A stretch of 64,000 nt of DNA from Caulobacterales bacterium (GTDB lineage: Bacteria; Pseudomonadota; Alphaproteobacteria; Caulobacterales; Caulobacteraceae). The notes beneath the pieces are model-generated. The model was not told where the DNA came from, made no database searches, and was given only the letters and a program-made list of their open reading frames with translations. Within the stretch, counting starts at the first letter, position 1. Each line of letters opens with the position of its first letter. A program made the position numbers and the translations under genes. Positions 16,366-24,485 of this stretch are shown one piece after another. Location of the stretch: assembly GCA_947474395.1 (NCBI GenBank), contig CANJID010000003.1, positions 53,263 to 117,262 on the forward strand, read 5' to 3'.

Positions 16366-19050
16366 TCAGAACTTCTTGTTGAGCGACAGGCCGACGATCC
16401 GGCCGACCGGATTGACCAGGGTCGGGTCGAAGCCGCCGCCGCCGTTGGCGCTCTGGGCGATGTTCACGAACGGCGGGTCGCGGTCAAACAGGTTGGCGAC
16501 GTCCACCGCCACAGTGAAGTCCTTCAGCCCCGCGAGCGAGAAGCTGTAGGCGACCCGCAGGTCCACGGTGGCGTAGGCGCTTACCCGCTGGATCGGGGTG
16601 ACCAGGTTGTTGTTGTAGCCGTTCAGGTAGTTGACGAAGAGGTTGGCGGATATCGGACCGCGGGACCAGGAGGCGTTGCCGCGCATCTTGAAGCGCAGGG
16701 GGTTGTAGATCTTGTTGAGCTGGCTGATCAGCGGCGCCGTCGGGGTGATGGCGACCTGGTACTCGGTGAAGTAGGTCCCGTTCACGCCGAACAGGAACTG
16801 CCCCATGGTCTCGGTCGGCACCCGGTAGGTGGCCTGGAAGTCGAAGCCCTGGGCCAGGGTCACGCCGAGGTTGCTGTTGCGCCCCTCGACGAAGAGGGTG
16901 ACCGGGCTGGGCAGCACGCCGGTGAAGCCGGTCTCGGCGACCTGCTGGGCCATGAAGGCCGGCGTCGGGTTGCGGGTGATGATGCCGGTGCCGGCGAACT
17001 GCGCCTCGCGGCCCAGCAGCGACAGGTCGGACAGATAGGCCACCACCTGGTTCTCGTAGGTGATGTTGAAGTAGTTCACGTTGAACCGGACCCGGGGCAG
17101 GAAGTCGGGGGTGTAGTCCACCCCGACGGACCACGTCTTCGCCGTCTCCGGCGTCAGGTTCAGGTTCGCGCCCGAACGGGCCACCCCCTGGCGGATGCCG
17201 CCGGTGGTGGGGTCGGCGTAGTTCTGGACGAACAGGTTGTTCGTGTTGCCGTAGATCTGAGAGATCGTCGGCGCGCGGAACGAGGTGCCGTAGCTGCCGC
17301 GGAAGACCACGCCGTTCAGCGGCGACCAGTTCACGCCGATCTTCGGATTGGTGGTGCCGCCGACGTCGCTGTACTTGTCGTAGCGGACGGCCACATCGAG
17401 ATCGAGCCGCTTGGCCCAGGGCATGGCGTTGGCTTCGCTGACCAGGGGCACGAGGATTTCGCCGTAGATCGAGTTGACGCTGCGGTCGAAGATCCTGAGC
17501 AGTGCCGTCGGCGCCGCGATGGTGCCGGCGATGTTGTTCTGGGCCACGTGGAACTTCTGGCCCTCGTAGCCGAAGGCCGCGCGGACCTCGCCGCCGGGCA
17601 GGGCGAACAGCGGCCCGTCGACCTTGGCCTGGTAGAACTGCAGGGAGCTGCGGCCCGGCGCCTCGCTGCGGCCGATCAGGATGCCGTTGATCACCGACGG
17701 GCTGTTGGGCCCGCCGAAGAGATTCAGGGCGGTGGCCGGGTTGGCGCTGTTGATGGCCGCCGTCTGGGCCGCGGCGTTGGCCACGTTGCGGCTGATCGAG
17801 CGGTCAACGTCCATGCCGTAGGTATAGTCGGCGTCGAATTTCCAGCTACGGGGCAGCTTGATCGTGGTCCCGAGGGTCGCTTCATAGGCCTTGGAGAAGC
17901 CGTAGGTGTAGCCCTGCGGATAGTCGCCGATGAAGGAGTACTGCACCGACTCCGTGGCCGGCGTCAGCCCCGGCGGGGCGACGAAGAAGGCGTTGGTGCT
18001 GGGCACCGTGGCGGTGGTGGAGGCCGCGCCGTTGCGGTTCTTGAAGTCGCGCTTGGCCGCGAAAGCGTCGCCGTAGATCGAGATCGTGTCGTTGATCTTC
18101 TGATTGAACGTCATCATCGCCGAGTCGTGCTTCTGGCGCGGGAACAGGTCGGCGATCTTCAGGTTGTCGCACTTGTTGACCGTGCCGGCGGTGAGCGCGG
18201 AGCGGTTCGCCGCCGTCACGCCGCCCGGCGGGATGGCGTAGCTGACGCCCGCGACCACGATGTTGCCCGGGTTGCAGAGGGTTGGCCGATAGTCGGCGCC
18301 GCCCCGGTCGCGCAGGTCCGCCCTGAAGAAGTCGGCGCTCGTGCCCCTGAACGCGCTGTGCGCGCCGTTCTCGTAGGCGATGGTGATCTGGCCGGTGCTC
18401 CAGCGGTGGCCCATGATCAGGCCGAGCTGGCGCTCATGGTAGCCGTCGCCCGCGCCGTAGCGGATATTGCCTTCCACCCCCTCGAAATTGCGGCGCAGGA
18501 TCAGGTTGACCACGCCGGCGACGGCGTCCGAGCCGTAGATCGCCGAGGAGCCGTCGGGGACGATTTCGACCCGCTCGATGCCGATGGTGGGGATGATCGA
18601 GGGGTCGACCGCGAAGCCCGTCGTTCCTTGCGGCACCGCCCGGTGGCCGTCGAGCATGATCAGGGTGGTGAAGGGCCCGATGCCCCGGACGTTGATGGTC
18701 GTGCCGTAGGTGATGTTGTTCGACCCGCCCGACTGGCCGCGCGAGTTCTCGGAGATGCCGAGGTTGAACACCTGGGGCACCTGCTGGATTAGCTGGGTCG
18801 TGGTGACCGCCGACGAGGTGACGATGTCGTTGCGGCCGACCGTGACGATGGCCGAACCCACCGGAGCCACCCCGGAAATGCGGCTGCCGGTGACGACGAC
18901 TTCCTGCGCCGTGGCTTCGGCGGCGGGGGCCGCGTTCTGGGCCTGGGCCGCGCCCGCCGCCAGCAGAGCGGTGAACGCCACGCCCGCCATCAGGGCGGTC
19001 GAGCGACGCAAACGAACGGACACGGTCCGGCGAACCTGGGCGTCATTCAT
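16366..19050 (-). CDS. TonB-dependent outer-membrane receptor
   Basis: 894 residues. ATG at 19050 is preceded by GGAGG at 8 bases' spacing. Signal peptide cut near AQAQN (residue 36); AQEVVVTGSRI is the TonB-box/plug entry, and the plug contains TTTQLIQQVPQVFN, TINVRGIGPFTTLIMLDGHR and ERVEIVPDGSSAIYGSDAVAGVVNLILR. The barrel ends with SLNKKF, the terminal Phe needed for outer-membrane assembly. It is of the kind that brings in larger organic ligands rather than a recognisable siderophore or B12 receptor. Being upstream of the tannase and lipase genes on the same strand suggests it imports a phenolic ester or sugar-linked compound (inference). Confidence 0.93.
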   Translation of the reverse strand: MNDAQVRRTVSVRLRRSTALMAGVAFTALLAAGAAQAQNAAPAAEATAQEVVVTGSRISGVAPVGSAIVTVGRNDIVTSSAVTTTQLIQQVPQVFNLGISENSRGQSGGSNNITYGTTINVRGIGPFTTLIMLDGHRAVPQGTTGFAVDPSIIPTIGIERVEIVPDGSSAIYGSDAVAGVVNLILRRNFEGVEGNIRYGAGDGYHERQLGLIMGHRWSTGQITIAYENGAHSAFRGTSADFFRADLRDRGGADYRPTLCNPGNIVVAGVSYAIPPGGVTAANRSALTAGTVNKCDNLKIADLFPRQKHDSAMMTFNQKINDTISIYGDAFAAKRDFKNRNGAASTTATVPSTNAFFVAPPGLTPATESVQYSFIGDYPQGYTYGFSKAYEATLGTTIKLPRSWKFDADYTYGMDVDRSISRNVANAAAQTAAINSANPATALNLFGGPNSPSVINGILIGRSEAPGRSSLQFYQAKVDGPLFALPGGEVRAAFGYEGQKFHVAQNNIAGTIAAPTALLRIFDRSVNSIYGEILVPLVSEANAMPWAKRLDLDVAVRYDKYSDVGGTTNPKIGVNWSPLNGVVFRGSYGTSFRAPTISQIYGNTNNLFVQNYADPTTGGIRQGVARSGANLNLTPETAKTWSVGVDYTPDFLPRVRFNVNYFNITYENQVVAYLSDLSLLGREAQFAGTGIITRNPTPAFMAQQVAETGFTGVLPSPVTLFVEGRNSNLGVTLAQGFDFQATYRVPTETMGQFLFGVNGTYFTEYQVAITPTAPLISQLNKIYNPLRFKMRGNASWSRGPISANLFVNYLNGYNNNLVTPIQRVSAYATVDLRVAYSFSLAGLKDFTVAVDVANLFDRDPPFVNIAQSANGGGGFDPTLVNPVGRIVGLSLNKKF

Positions 19051-19312
19051 CTTCGTTCCCTCCGCGGGCTTTCCGCCCACTTTTTCTGCGACGCCGCGCA
19101 TCTGGGGTGGACAGCCCAGACGCCGCATCGACGGAGAAAACCGTATTACCGAGCAAATGATTTGGTCAACATACAATATTATTTCTGGGAGAATCTGGTT
19201 CCCTCATATCGACGCCGCTCGGGGCAAAAAAGAGAAGCCGGGGCCTTCACCCCGGCTTCCGGTTCTTCGAGTGGGATCGGAATGGAGGACGCAGCCGGTG
19301 TTCCGGCTTGCC
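19051..19312 (-). promoter_or_regulatory. TonB receptor leader and promoter region
   Basis: 262 bases without a gene. On the minus strand it contains an AT-rich patch (19140-19200) with TTGACC (about 19163-19168) and TAATAC at a rather short 15-base spacing, a weak candidate promoter, and ATTGTATGTTGACC (19164-19177), a near copy of the site at 2437. The terminator of the carboxylesterase lies at its far end. Confidence 0.35.
19226..19259 (-). terminator. rho-independent terminator after the carboxylesterase
   Basis: Perfect 10-base arms GAAGCCGGGG / CCCCGGCTTC (19234-19243 and 19250-19259) with a 6-base loop; on the minus strand the stem is followed by a run of six T (complement at 19226-19231). 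It separates the carboxylesterase from the TonB receptor. Confidence 0.85.
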
Positions 19313-20902
19313 CTATTTCGCCCCTTCGGGCGTCCGCCGCCAGGCGAAGTAGCCGTCCAGCACCTCGAGCTGCCGGGGATTTGGAACGGGTCCGGCGGCG
19401 GAATTGGCGTTGAAGCGCATCCCGACCGGGTTCGCCTTCGTGAAGGCCGGCCAGTTGGGAACGCCGGGACCGTTGGGATCTCCGAACTTGGCGAAGTTCG
19501 TCCAGGCGGCCACCATCTGGGCGGAAACCGCATGGTCTTCCGGCCGCCAGGCCATCGCCTTGTCCTGGTCGAGGTGGCCGAAGACGTAGGGGATCTCCGA
19601 CCCGTGAGGCGCGCCCTTCGCGTCGGCCTGCCGTGAGCCGGCAGGGTAGGGCGGGCGCTGCTCGAAGTAGTAGTAGAAGACTTTCGGACCCCGCTGCTCG
19701 TTCTGCAGCCGCGCCCAGACCCAGGTGTGCCAGCCGAAGCCGGCGTCGCGCATCAAATCGCGGGAGGCCTGCTTGGCGCTGGGGTCGTCGCTCGAGGGAT
19801 AGGCGGCGAGCAGCCTGTCGGCGAAGGGGCCGTAGCGCCAGCGCACATAGTCCTGGTGGGTCGCCAGCGTGGTCGGCGCGCCGAAGCTGGCGCCCTCGTC
19901 GGAGTTGATGCCGATCAGGACCGGCGTCCGGTTGAAGCGACCGGCCTGGTAGAGCTGGTACTGGTCGTCCGGAATGACCCAGCCGTCGATGACCGGCCAG
20001 GCGATGGTCTCGGTGAGGCCGCGAGGGGAGGGCCCGGCGTTGGCGGGCGCTCCCGGCGCGCGTTCGGCCAGGCGCTGGGGAGTGAGGGCGCGGAGCTCGG
20101 CCACGGTCCTGGCGCCGAGCCGCTGGCCATAGGCCTGGCCGGACGTCTCGGCGTCCCGCAGCCGCAACATGTTCTCACCCGGCAGCGACAGCGTGTTCGG
20201 CGCGGCGAAGGAACCGCCGCTCTCGGACACCGCGCCCTGGAACAGGTCCTTGGCCAGGGGCGAGGCGGCGAGCATGGAGACGGCCATTCCCCCGGCGGAT
20301 TCTCCGAAGATGGTCACCCGGTTGGGATCGCCCCCGAAGGCGGCGATGTTGCGCTTGACCCACTTCAGCGCCTCGATCTGGTCGAGCATGCCGTAGTTGC
20401 CGGAGACGTGGTTGGAGGTCTCCGCGCTGAGCCCCGGATGCGCCAGGAACCCGAGCACGCCCACCCGATAGGCGATGCTGACGTAGATCACGCCCTTGTC
20501 GGCGAACGGCTCGCCGCTGAAGACGGGGGTGGAGGTCTGGCCGCCGCTGAAGCCGCCGCCGTAGATCCAGACCAGGACCGGCAGCTTGTCTCTGGGCGAT
20601 TTCGCCGGGGACCAGACGTTCAGGTAGAGACAGTCCTCGCTGGCGGTCGGCCCGTTGCCGATGCAGCCGGGGGCGAACCTGTCCGCCTTCCTCACGCCGC
20701 TCCACGGGGCCGCAGGCTTCGGCGCTTTCCAGCGCAGATCGCCGACGGGCGGGGCGGCGAAGGGAATGCCTCGATAGACCGAAAGGCCGCTCTCGACGGT
20801 TCCCTCGACCAGGCCGCCCTGGACCTTCACCGGTTCGGCCATGGCCAGGCCGGCCGCGGCCCAGAGCGCCGCCGCCAGCGCCACAATTCCCATACGTCCC
20901 AT
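19313..20902 (-). CDS. type-B carboxylesterase
   Basis: 529 residues with a signal peptide (GIVALAAALWAAAGLAMA). Type-B esterase marks: SEDCLYLNVW near residue 92, oxyanion hole WIYGGGFSGG near 115, nucleophile FGESAGGMAVSM near 200, INSDEGASFG near 330 (acid region) and KGAPHGSEIPYVF near 445 (His). ATG 20902 is chosen over the longer frame to 20980 because it starts the signal peptide and has GAGGAA seven bases before it. Typical length is 500-550. Substrate unknown; it likely hydrolyses esters in the periplasm. Confidence 0.92.
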   Translation of the reverse strand: MGRMGIVALAAALWAAAGLAMAEPVKVQGGLVEGTVESGLSVYRGIPFAAPPVGDLRWKAPKPAAPWSGVRKADRFAPGCIGNGPTASEDCLYLNVWSPAKSPRDKLPVLVWIYGGGFSGGQTSTPVFSGEPFADKGVIYVSIAYRVGVLGFLAHPGLSAETSNHVSGNYGMLDQIEALKWVKRNIAAFGGDPNRVTIFGESAGGMAVSMLAASPLAKDLFQGAVSESGGSFAAPNTLSLPGENMLRLRDAETSGQAYGQRLGARTVAELRALTPQRLAERAPGAPANAGPSPRGLTETIAWPVIDGWVIPDDQYQLYQAGRFNRTPVLIGINSDEGASFGAPTTLATHQDYVRWRYGPFADRLLAAYPSSDDPSAKQASRDLMRDAGFGWHTWVWARLQNEQRGPKVFYYYFEQRPPYPAGSRQADAKGAPHGSEIPYVFGHLDQDKAMAWRPEDHAVSAQMVAAWTNFAKFGDPNGPGVPNWPAFTKANPVGMRFNANSAAGPVPNPRQLEVLDGYFAWRRTPEGAK

Positions 20903-21035
20903 CGCAGGTTCCTCGCCTGAACGCTTCGACACGAAGGTCGCCGGTTCGCCCCATCCCGCCTGGCGGAAGCGCGATTCCAATCAGCTAAATAGCGCCGCTA
21001 AGGGGCCGATCGTCAAACCGCGGACCGATCCCCCG

Positions 21036-21479
21036 TCACTTTTCGTCGCCGGGTTTCGCCAGGGTCGGGGCGCCGATCGGGGAGCCGTCCGGGCGGTTCG
21101 CCTTCATCATTCGCAGGTAGTGCGACCCGTCCCGGGCGGCCCAGCCGGTGATGGTGACGGTGTCTCCTACCTTGAGCGAATCCTTCGTCCACCCCCGGCG
21201 GAGCATGATCGAGGGCGAGTTGGTCTCGGCCTTCCACGCTTCCTGGCCACCCTGTCCCTTCACCCGAAGCGTGAGGCTTCCGTGAGGATTGGAGAAACGG
21301 AAGTCCTCCACCACCCCCGTGACGGTCACGGTCTTGTCCTGGTCGAAGAACACCGCGAACGAATGGTGGGCCGAGGCGGCGGCGGCCCAGGCCGTCCCGG
21401 CCAGGACGACGCCCCATGAGATCGCCTTGCGCCGGGCCGAAGCGCCCCGGCTATGCTTCACCGTCATCACACTCGTCAT
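21036..21479 (-). CDS. small exported His-His protein, DUF6152-type (copy 1)
   Basis: 147 residues (or 143 from the second Met). After a signal peptide ending Ala-Ser-Ala the mature protein begins HHSFAVFFDQDKTVTVTG, then VVEDFRFSNPHGSL with His about position 29 of the mature chain. A beta-rich body follows (KAETNSPSIMLRRGW, LKVGDTVTITGW, LRMMKAN), resembling a small beta-barrel of about 110 residues. First of five related genes in the window. It lies upstream of the carboxylesterase with a 133-base gap. Function is unknown; the N-terminal His is discussed among the findings. Confidence 0.85.
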   Translation of the reverse strand: MTSVMTVKHSRGASARRKAISWGVVLAGTAWAAAASAHHSFAVFFDQDKTVTVTGVVEDFRFSNPHGSLTLRVKGQGGQEAWKAETNSPSIMLRRGWTKDSLKVGDTVTITGWAARDGSHYLRMMKANRPDGSPIGAPTLAKPGDEK

Positions 21480-21517
21480 CGACGCTCTGTCCTCGATTGC
21501 AGCTCCAGCGGAGGGGA

Positions 21518-22363
21518 CTAGACCCCCGCGGCGCCTCGCCTGGTTTTCCCTGCCGGCTTGATCGGCGCCGGGGTACGGATCGAAGCGGCCTCATCGGCCG
21601 GATCGCCGCCGATGGCGGCGCTGAGGCGTCGGGCGCCGTCGGAGACCGCGGCGCACAGCGCTTCCTGGTCGATCTGGCCGAAACGGGACGGCGGCATGGT
21701 CACGCCGATGCAGCCGACGACCTTTCGATTCAGCCCGAAGACGGGCGCCGCCACCCCCGCGAAATCGACGGAAGTATCCTGGTAGACCGCCACGCCCTTG
21801 CGGCGGATGACGGCGAGCTCCTCGAGGATCTGGGCCTCGGAAGGGGGGCTCCGGCCGCTCAGCGGACCCTTTGTCCTCAGGGCGACCACGGCCTCCATCT
21901 CCTGCTGGGGCAGGTGCGCCAGAATCGAGCGTCCGAGCGATCCCCACGGGAGCGAGATCTCCGTGAACCGCTCGATGACGTAACGCAGGGGATGGGGCGT
22001 GGGGATCGTGTCCACCACCATCGCCGTGTGGGTCTGTGGCCGGTAGACGGCGAAGGAAACGGTTTCCTGCCATTGCAGCCAGAGTTCCTCCACGAAGGGC
22101 TTGGCCGCCCGGTGCACGTCGAAATCCCGCAAGACCATGGAGGCCAGCCGAAGAAGCTCCGCGCCCGGGCGATAGCTCTGTCCGTCCGCCCGCTCGACCA
22201 TGCCGGTCTCGATCAGCACCTGAAGCAGCCGGTGCACCGAGGTGGTCGGAAGTCCCGACCGGGCGGTGAGCTCCTTCAGGGTGAATTCCGCCTCGAGGCC
22301 CGCGATGACGCGCAGCAGCAGGATCAGTCGGCGACCGGAGCCCTCGGTCTTGTCCTCGGCCAT
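21518..22363 (-). CDS. IclR family transcriptional regulator
   Basis: 281 residues: an N-terminal winged helix (residues ~10-70: LLLRVIAGLEAEFTLKEL, SGLPTTSVHRLLQVLIETGM) and a C-terminal ligand-binding domain (SFAVYRPQTHTAMVV, SLPWGSLGRSILAHL, VAAPVFGLNRKVVGCIGVT, QIDQEALCAAVSDGARRL). ATG 22363 is preferred over the frame's longer start since the helix-turn-helix then has the usual short lead. Upstream bases 22401-22431 hold overlapping TTCCG palindromes, typical of autoregulated IclR genes. Effectors of this family are usually small aromatic or aliphatic acids, which fits the esterase neighbours. Confidence 0.92.
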   Translation of the reverse strand: MAEDKTEGSGRRLILLLRVIAGLEAEFTLKELTARSGLPTTSVHRLLQVLIETGMVERADGQSYRPGAELLRLASMVLRDFDVHRAAKPFVEELWLQWQETVSFAVYRPQTHTAMVVDTIPTPHPLRYVIERFTEISLPWGSLGRSILAHLPQQEMEAVVALRTKGPLSGRSPPSEAQILEELAVIRRKGVAVYQDTSVDFAGVAAPVFGLNRKVVGCIGVTMPPSRFGQIDQEALCAAVSDGARRLSAAIGGDPADEAASIRTPAPIKPAGKTRRGAAGV

Positions 22364-22400
22364 GCCTGTGTCGCCCCCTGTCGAAGGTGAAAAATTCTCT

Positions 22401-22431
22401 ATTCCGGAAATGACATTCCGCCAAACGGAAT
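22401..22431. promoter_or_regulatory. overlapping TTCCG palindromes, likely IclR operator
   Basis: Three TTCCG/CGGAA units in 31 bases: ATTCCGGAA (22401-22409), GGAAATGACATTCC (22406-22419) and ATTCCG-CCAAA-CGGAAT (22415-22431). They lie 38-68 bases upstream of the IclR start. A similar GGAAT..ATTCC site is found at 1119-1132. Confidence 0.55.
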
Positions 22432-22511
22432 CGGCGCGATCCCACCTGATCGAGATCGTAAGCCACCTGGAATTTGACCGCAGGGCCGACCCGGCCAAGG
22501 CGTTCAGGGGG

Positions 22512-23120
22512 CTAGCCCGCGGGCGGCGCCTCGCCGTCGGGGTTCTGCTGGGTGCCCAGGGGTGTCATGAGGCCGAGCTGTTCGGCACGGGGGTTGTCCT
22601 CGACCCTGGACTGGTAGTTCAGGATCATCGTCGGCCGCTTGACGCTGTCGTATTCGGGCCAGGCGGGCAGTCCGGGCGCGGAGGGTCGGCCGTTGCGGGC
22701 GAAGTTCGCCCAGGCCGTCGACATATTGTCCGCCAGCGCCTGGGCCTCCGGCGTGACGGGGCCGACCATGCTGGGCTCGCGCGCCAGGGTGTCGAACACG
22801 AACGGAATCTCGCTGGCGTGCGGCACGTGGAACCGACCGCCGTGGACCGGGGTCTCCCGGTAGAAGCTGTAGACGAAGGCGGGGGCGCCCTTCTGGTTGG
22901 CCTTGCGGCCCGCCTGCAGCCAGGCGTCCATGAAGTAGCCCCGGTCCGTCTGGACCATGTAGATGATCTCGTCGTTCTTGGCCTGGGGATAGAGGCGCCG
23001 ATAGGTGGCGACGACCGCCGCCGCCTGCTCCGCCGGGACCTGGCCGGCGACCCGCTTCAGCAGGCCTTCGTCGGTGAGGGACTCGATCCCAGGCGCGAAG
23101 CCCAGGCCGAACGAGGCCCT
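22512..23120 (-). CDS. type-B carboxylesterase, C-terminal fragment
   Basis: About 200 residues matching the last third of a type-B carboxylesterase: GRKANQKGAPAFVYSFYRE, the His motif FHVPHASEIPFVFD, then NMSTAWANFARNGRPSAPG and LPAWPEYDSVKRPTMILN. The signal peptide, oxyanion hole and Ser nucleophile are absent; upstream the frame meets junction 2 around 23100-23130. A start codon in the frame at 23132 would give a 206-residue protein, but this is a by-product of the joint. Compare the complete homologue at 19313-20902, whose matching part begins near residue 390. Confidence 0.8.
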   Translation of the reverse strand, partial: RASFGLGFAPGIESLTDEGLLKRVAGQVPAEQAAAVVATYRRLYPQAKNDEIIYMVQTDRGYFMDAWLQAGRKANQKGAPAFVYSFYRETPVHGGRFHVPHASEIPFVFDTLAREPSMVGPVTPEAQALADNMSTAWANFARNGRPSAPGLPAWPEYDSVKRPTMILNYQSRVEDNPRAEQLGLMTPLGTQQNPDGEAPPAG

Positions 23121-23130
23121 GAAGAACGAC
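23100..23130. other. mid-gene junction 2
   Basis: The minus-strand carboxylesterase loses its N-terminal two thirds here, and a plus-strand gene loses its N-terminal part at the same point. The arrangement is two divergent genes with everything between them gone. No repeat or mobile element is seen. Confidence 0.6.
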
Positions 23131-23547
23131 AACCGCTATTCGGCCAGGCTGGAAAAGCCCAAGGGGCCGGACCTTGCCGCGATCAAAGTCTATCCCGCGG
23201 GGACCGTGCTGCCTGCGAACTTCCAGGACCAGGATTGGCAGGGGGTTTCGGTCACCTGCAGCAAAGACAACAAATGCGAGGCTTACCGCATCGATCTCGA
23301 CGGCGATGGTGTGGACGAGGTCGTGCTGGCCCACCGCTGGGCGTGGTCGGTTTTCGCCATCGGCGCCGAAGGCAAGTGGGCCGAACTGGGTAAGCTGGAG
23401 CCGATCGACTGCGCCCTGAGGGACGCGTTCCGCAAGGGTCAGGCCGCTAGGACCGCCCCCCGCTGGCAAGACGTCGCTGGCGCGGGGAAGCGCGCGGTTT
23501 TGACCGAGAAGGACGAGCCGAAGGCTGCGCCGGAGTGTCCTGGCTGA
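23110..23547 (+). CDS. C-terminal fragment of an unidentified protein
   Basis: About 145 residues, open from junction 2 to TGA at 23545-23547. The piece has the orderly codon use of a real gene: LEKPKGPDLAAIKVYPAGTV, SVTCSKDNKCEAYRID, and an acidic loop DLDGDGVDEVVLA that resembles a calcium-loop or FG-GAP repeat, then CALRDAFRKGQAA. The layout recalls the soluble tail of DUF4153-type membrane proteins of alphaproteobacteria, but I cannot confirm that from a fragment. Its last 101 bases overlap the end of the opposite gene (23447-24415), an unusually long convergent overlap. Confidence 0.55.
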   Translation, partial: NEALKNDNRYSARLEKPKGPDLAAIKVYPAGTVLPANFQDQDWQGVSVTCSKDNKCEAYRIDLDGDGVDEVVLAHRWAWSVFAIGAEGKWAELGKLEPIDCALRDAFRKGQAARTAPRWQDVAGAGKRAVLTEKDEPKAAPECPG

Positions 23548-24415
23548 GCTGTCGTTCGAAGGCCAGCCACTCCTGGGTAAGGCTGGATTCAAGCTGCAGC
23601 AGCAGGGCGCGGGCGCCGGTCGGGGCCTGGTCGGCGTCGTCGGACAGGGCCGGGGGTTCGAGCTCCGCGGGGGCGTCGTTGCCCGCCACGAGGCGCGGTT
23701 CGGGGCGAGCCTCGACGGCCTCGACTTCTGCATCGAAGACTTCCGCATCGAGGACTTCTGCTTCGAGGACTGGCGTCTCCGGTTCAGCGGTCGTCTCGGC
23801 GACGGGTTCGGGCCGGCATTCGGGGCGGACGCCCGTCGCCTGGAACAGCACGTCGGCCACAGCGTCCAGTTCCTCGTCGAGGTCGTCCAGCAGGTCGTCC
23901 ATCAGATCGACCGGCGGCGGGGCGGCCTGGCGGCGATCGGGCAAGGGGTCGAGGGACAACAGGAGGGGTTCGCGCTCCTCGCCCGGCGTCTCGAACGGCA
24001 GGCCGGGCTGGACCGGGCGCCGCGCGGGGGCCAGCGGTTCGGACAGCTCCAGCGGCTCGTCGGGGCGCAGGCCGAATTCGCGGCGGGGGAAGGCGATCTC
24101 GTCGGCCGGTTCCAGGAAGGCCGGAGCCGCGCGCTCTGAGGGTTCGAGCGCTTCGACCGGCTCTTCCGCTTCCGCGACGGTCTCGATCTCGAGGTCCAGG
24201 ACGGCGTCCACGACCGCTTCGCTCTCGGCAACGGCGAGTATCTCCTCGTCGCCCGGAAGGGCGGGGAGCGAGAGGGGGCCGGTCTCCATCGGCGTGCTGC
24301 GCGGCGGGCCGAACAGAAGGCGCAGCCGGCTCACCAGCCCGCGCGACCGCTCGTTCTGAAGCGCCGCCTGGGCGATCAGCATTGCGCGGTATTCTGCGAG
24401 CTCGGCGTTCTTCAT
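23447..24415 (-). CDS. acidic low-complexity protein of unknown function
   Basis: 322 residues. The N-terminus (MKNAELAEYRAMLIAQAALQ, then SRGLVSRLRLLFG) is helical and basic; from residue ~45 to 280 the chain is very rich in Glu, Pro, Ala and Leu with approximate repeats (EVLDAEVFDAEVEAVEA), and near residue 265 a short ordered stretch LLLQLESSLTQEWLAFERQL appears. The C-terminal ~30 residues are Arg/Ser/Pro-rich and overlap the opposite gene. No signal peptide or known domain is seen. Probably a disordered cytoplasmic protein with short docking helices at both ends. Confidence 0.55.
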   Translation of the reverse strand: MKNAELAEYRAMLIAQAALQNERSRGLVSRLRLLFGPPRSTPMETGPLSLPALPGDEEILAVAESEAVVDAVLDLEIETVAEAEEPVEALEPSERAAPAFLEPADEIAFPRREFGLRPDEPLELSEPLAPARRPVQPGLPFETPGEEREPLLLSLDPLPDRRQAAPPPVDLMDDLLDDLDEELDAVADVLFQATGVRPECRPEPVAETTAEPETPVLEAEVLDAEVFDAEVEAVEARPEPRLVAGNDAPAELEPPALSDDADQAPTGARALLLQLESSLTQEWLAFERQLSQDTPAQPSARPSRSKPRASPRQRRLASGGRS

Positions 24416-24460
24416 CGCCGGGGAGCTTACGGGCCGCTTCTGTACACATGCTTAACCGCG

Positions 24461-24483
24461 TGGAGACTGGACATTTGTCTCCA
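24461..24483. promoter_or_regulatory. inverted repeat overlapping the amidohydrolase start region
   Basis: TGGAGAC (24461-24467) and GTCTCCA (24477-24483) are a perfect 7-base inverted repeat with a 9-base spacer, ending 3 bases before ATG 24486. It could be an operator or a small hairpin that masks the ribosome site; if so, the second ATG at 24504 may be the true start. Confidence 0.4.
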
Positions 24484-24485
24484 AA

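Noticed and set aside
15988..18792. 934-residue open frame on the plus strand
   Set aside because: Antisense shadow of the tannase-family gene and TonB receptor; composition is Gly/Arg/Val-rich with no domain, while the minus strand gives clear families.
23535..24359. Ser/Arg/Gly-rich 274-residue plus-strand frame with repeats
   Set aside because: It mirrors the Glu/Pro-rich repeats of the opposite gene, whose N-terminal region looks like a real protein.
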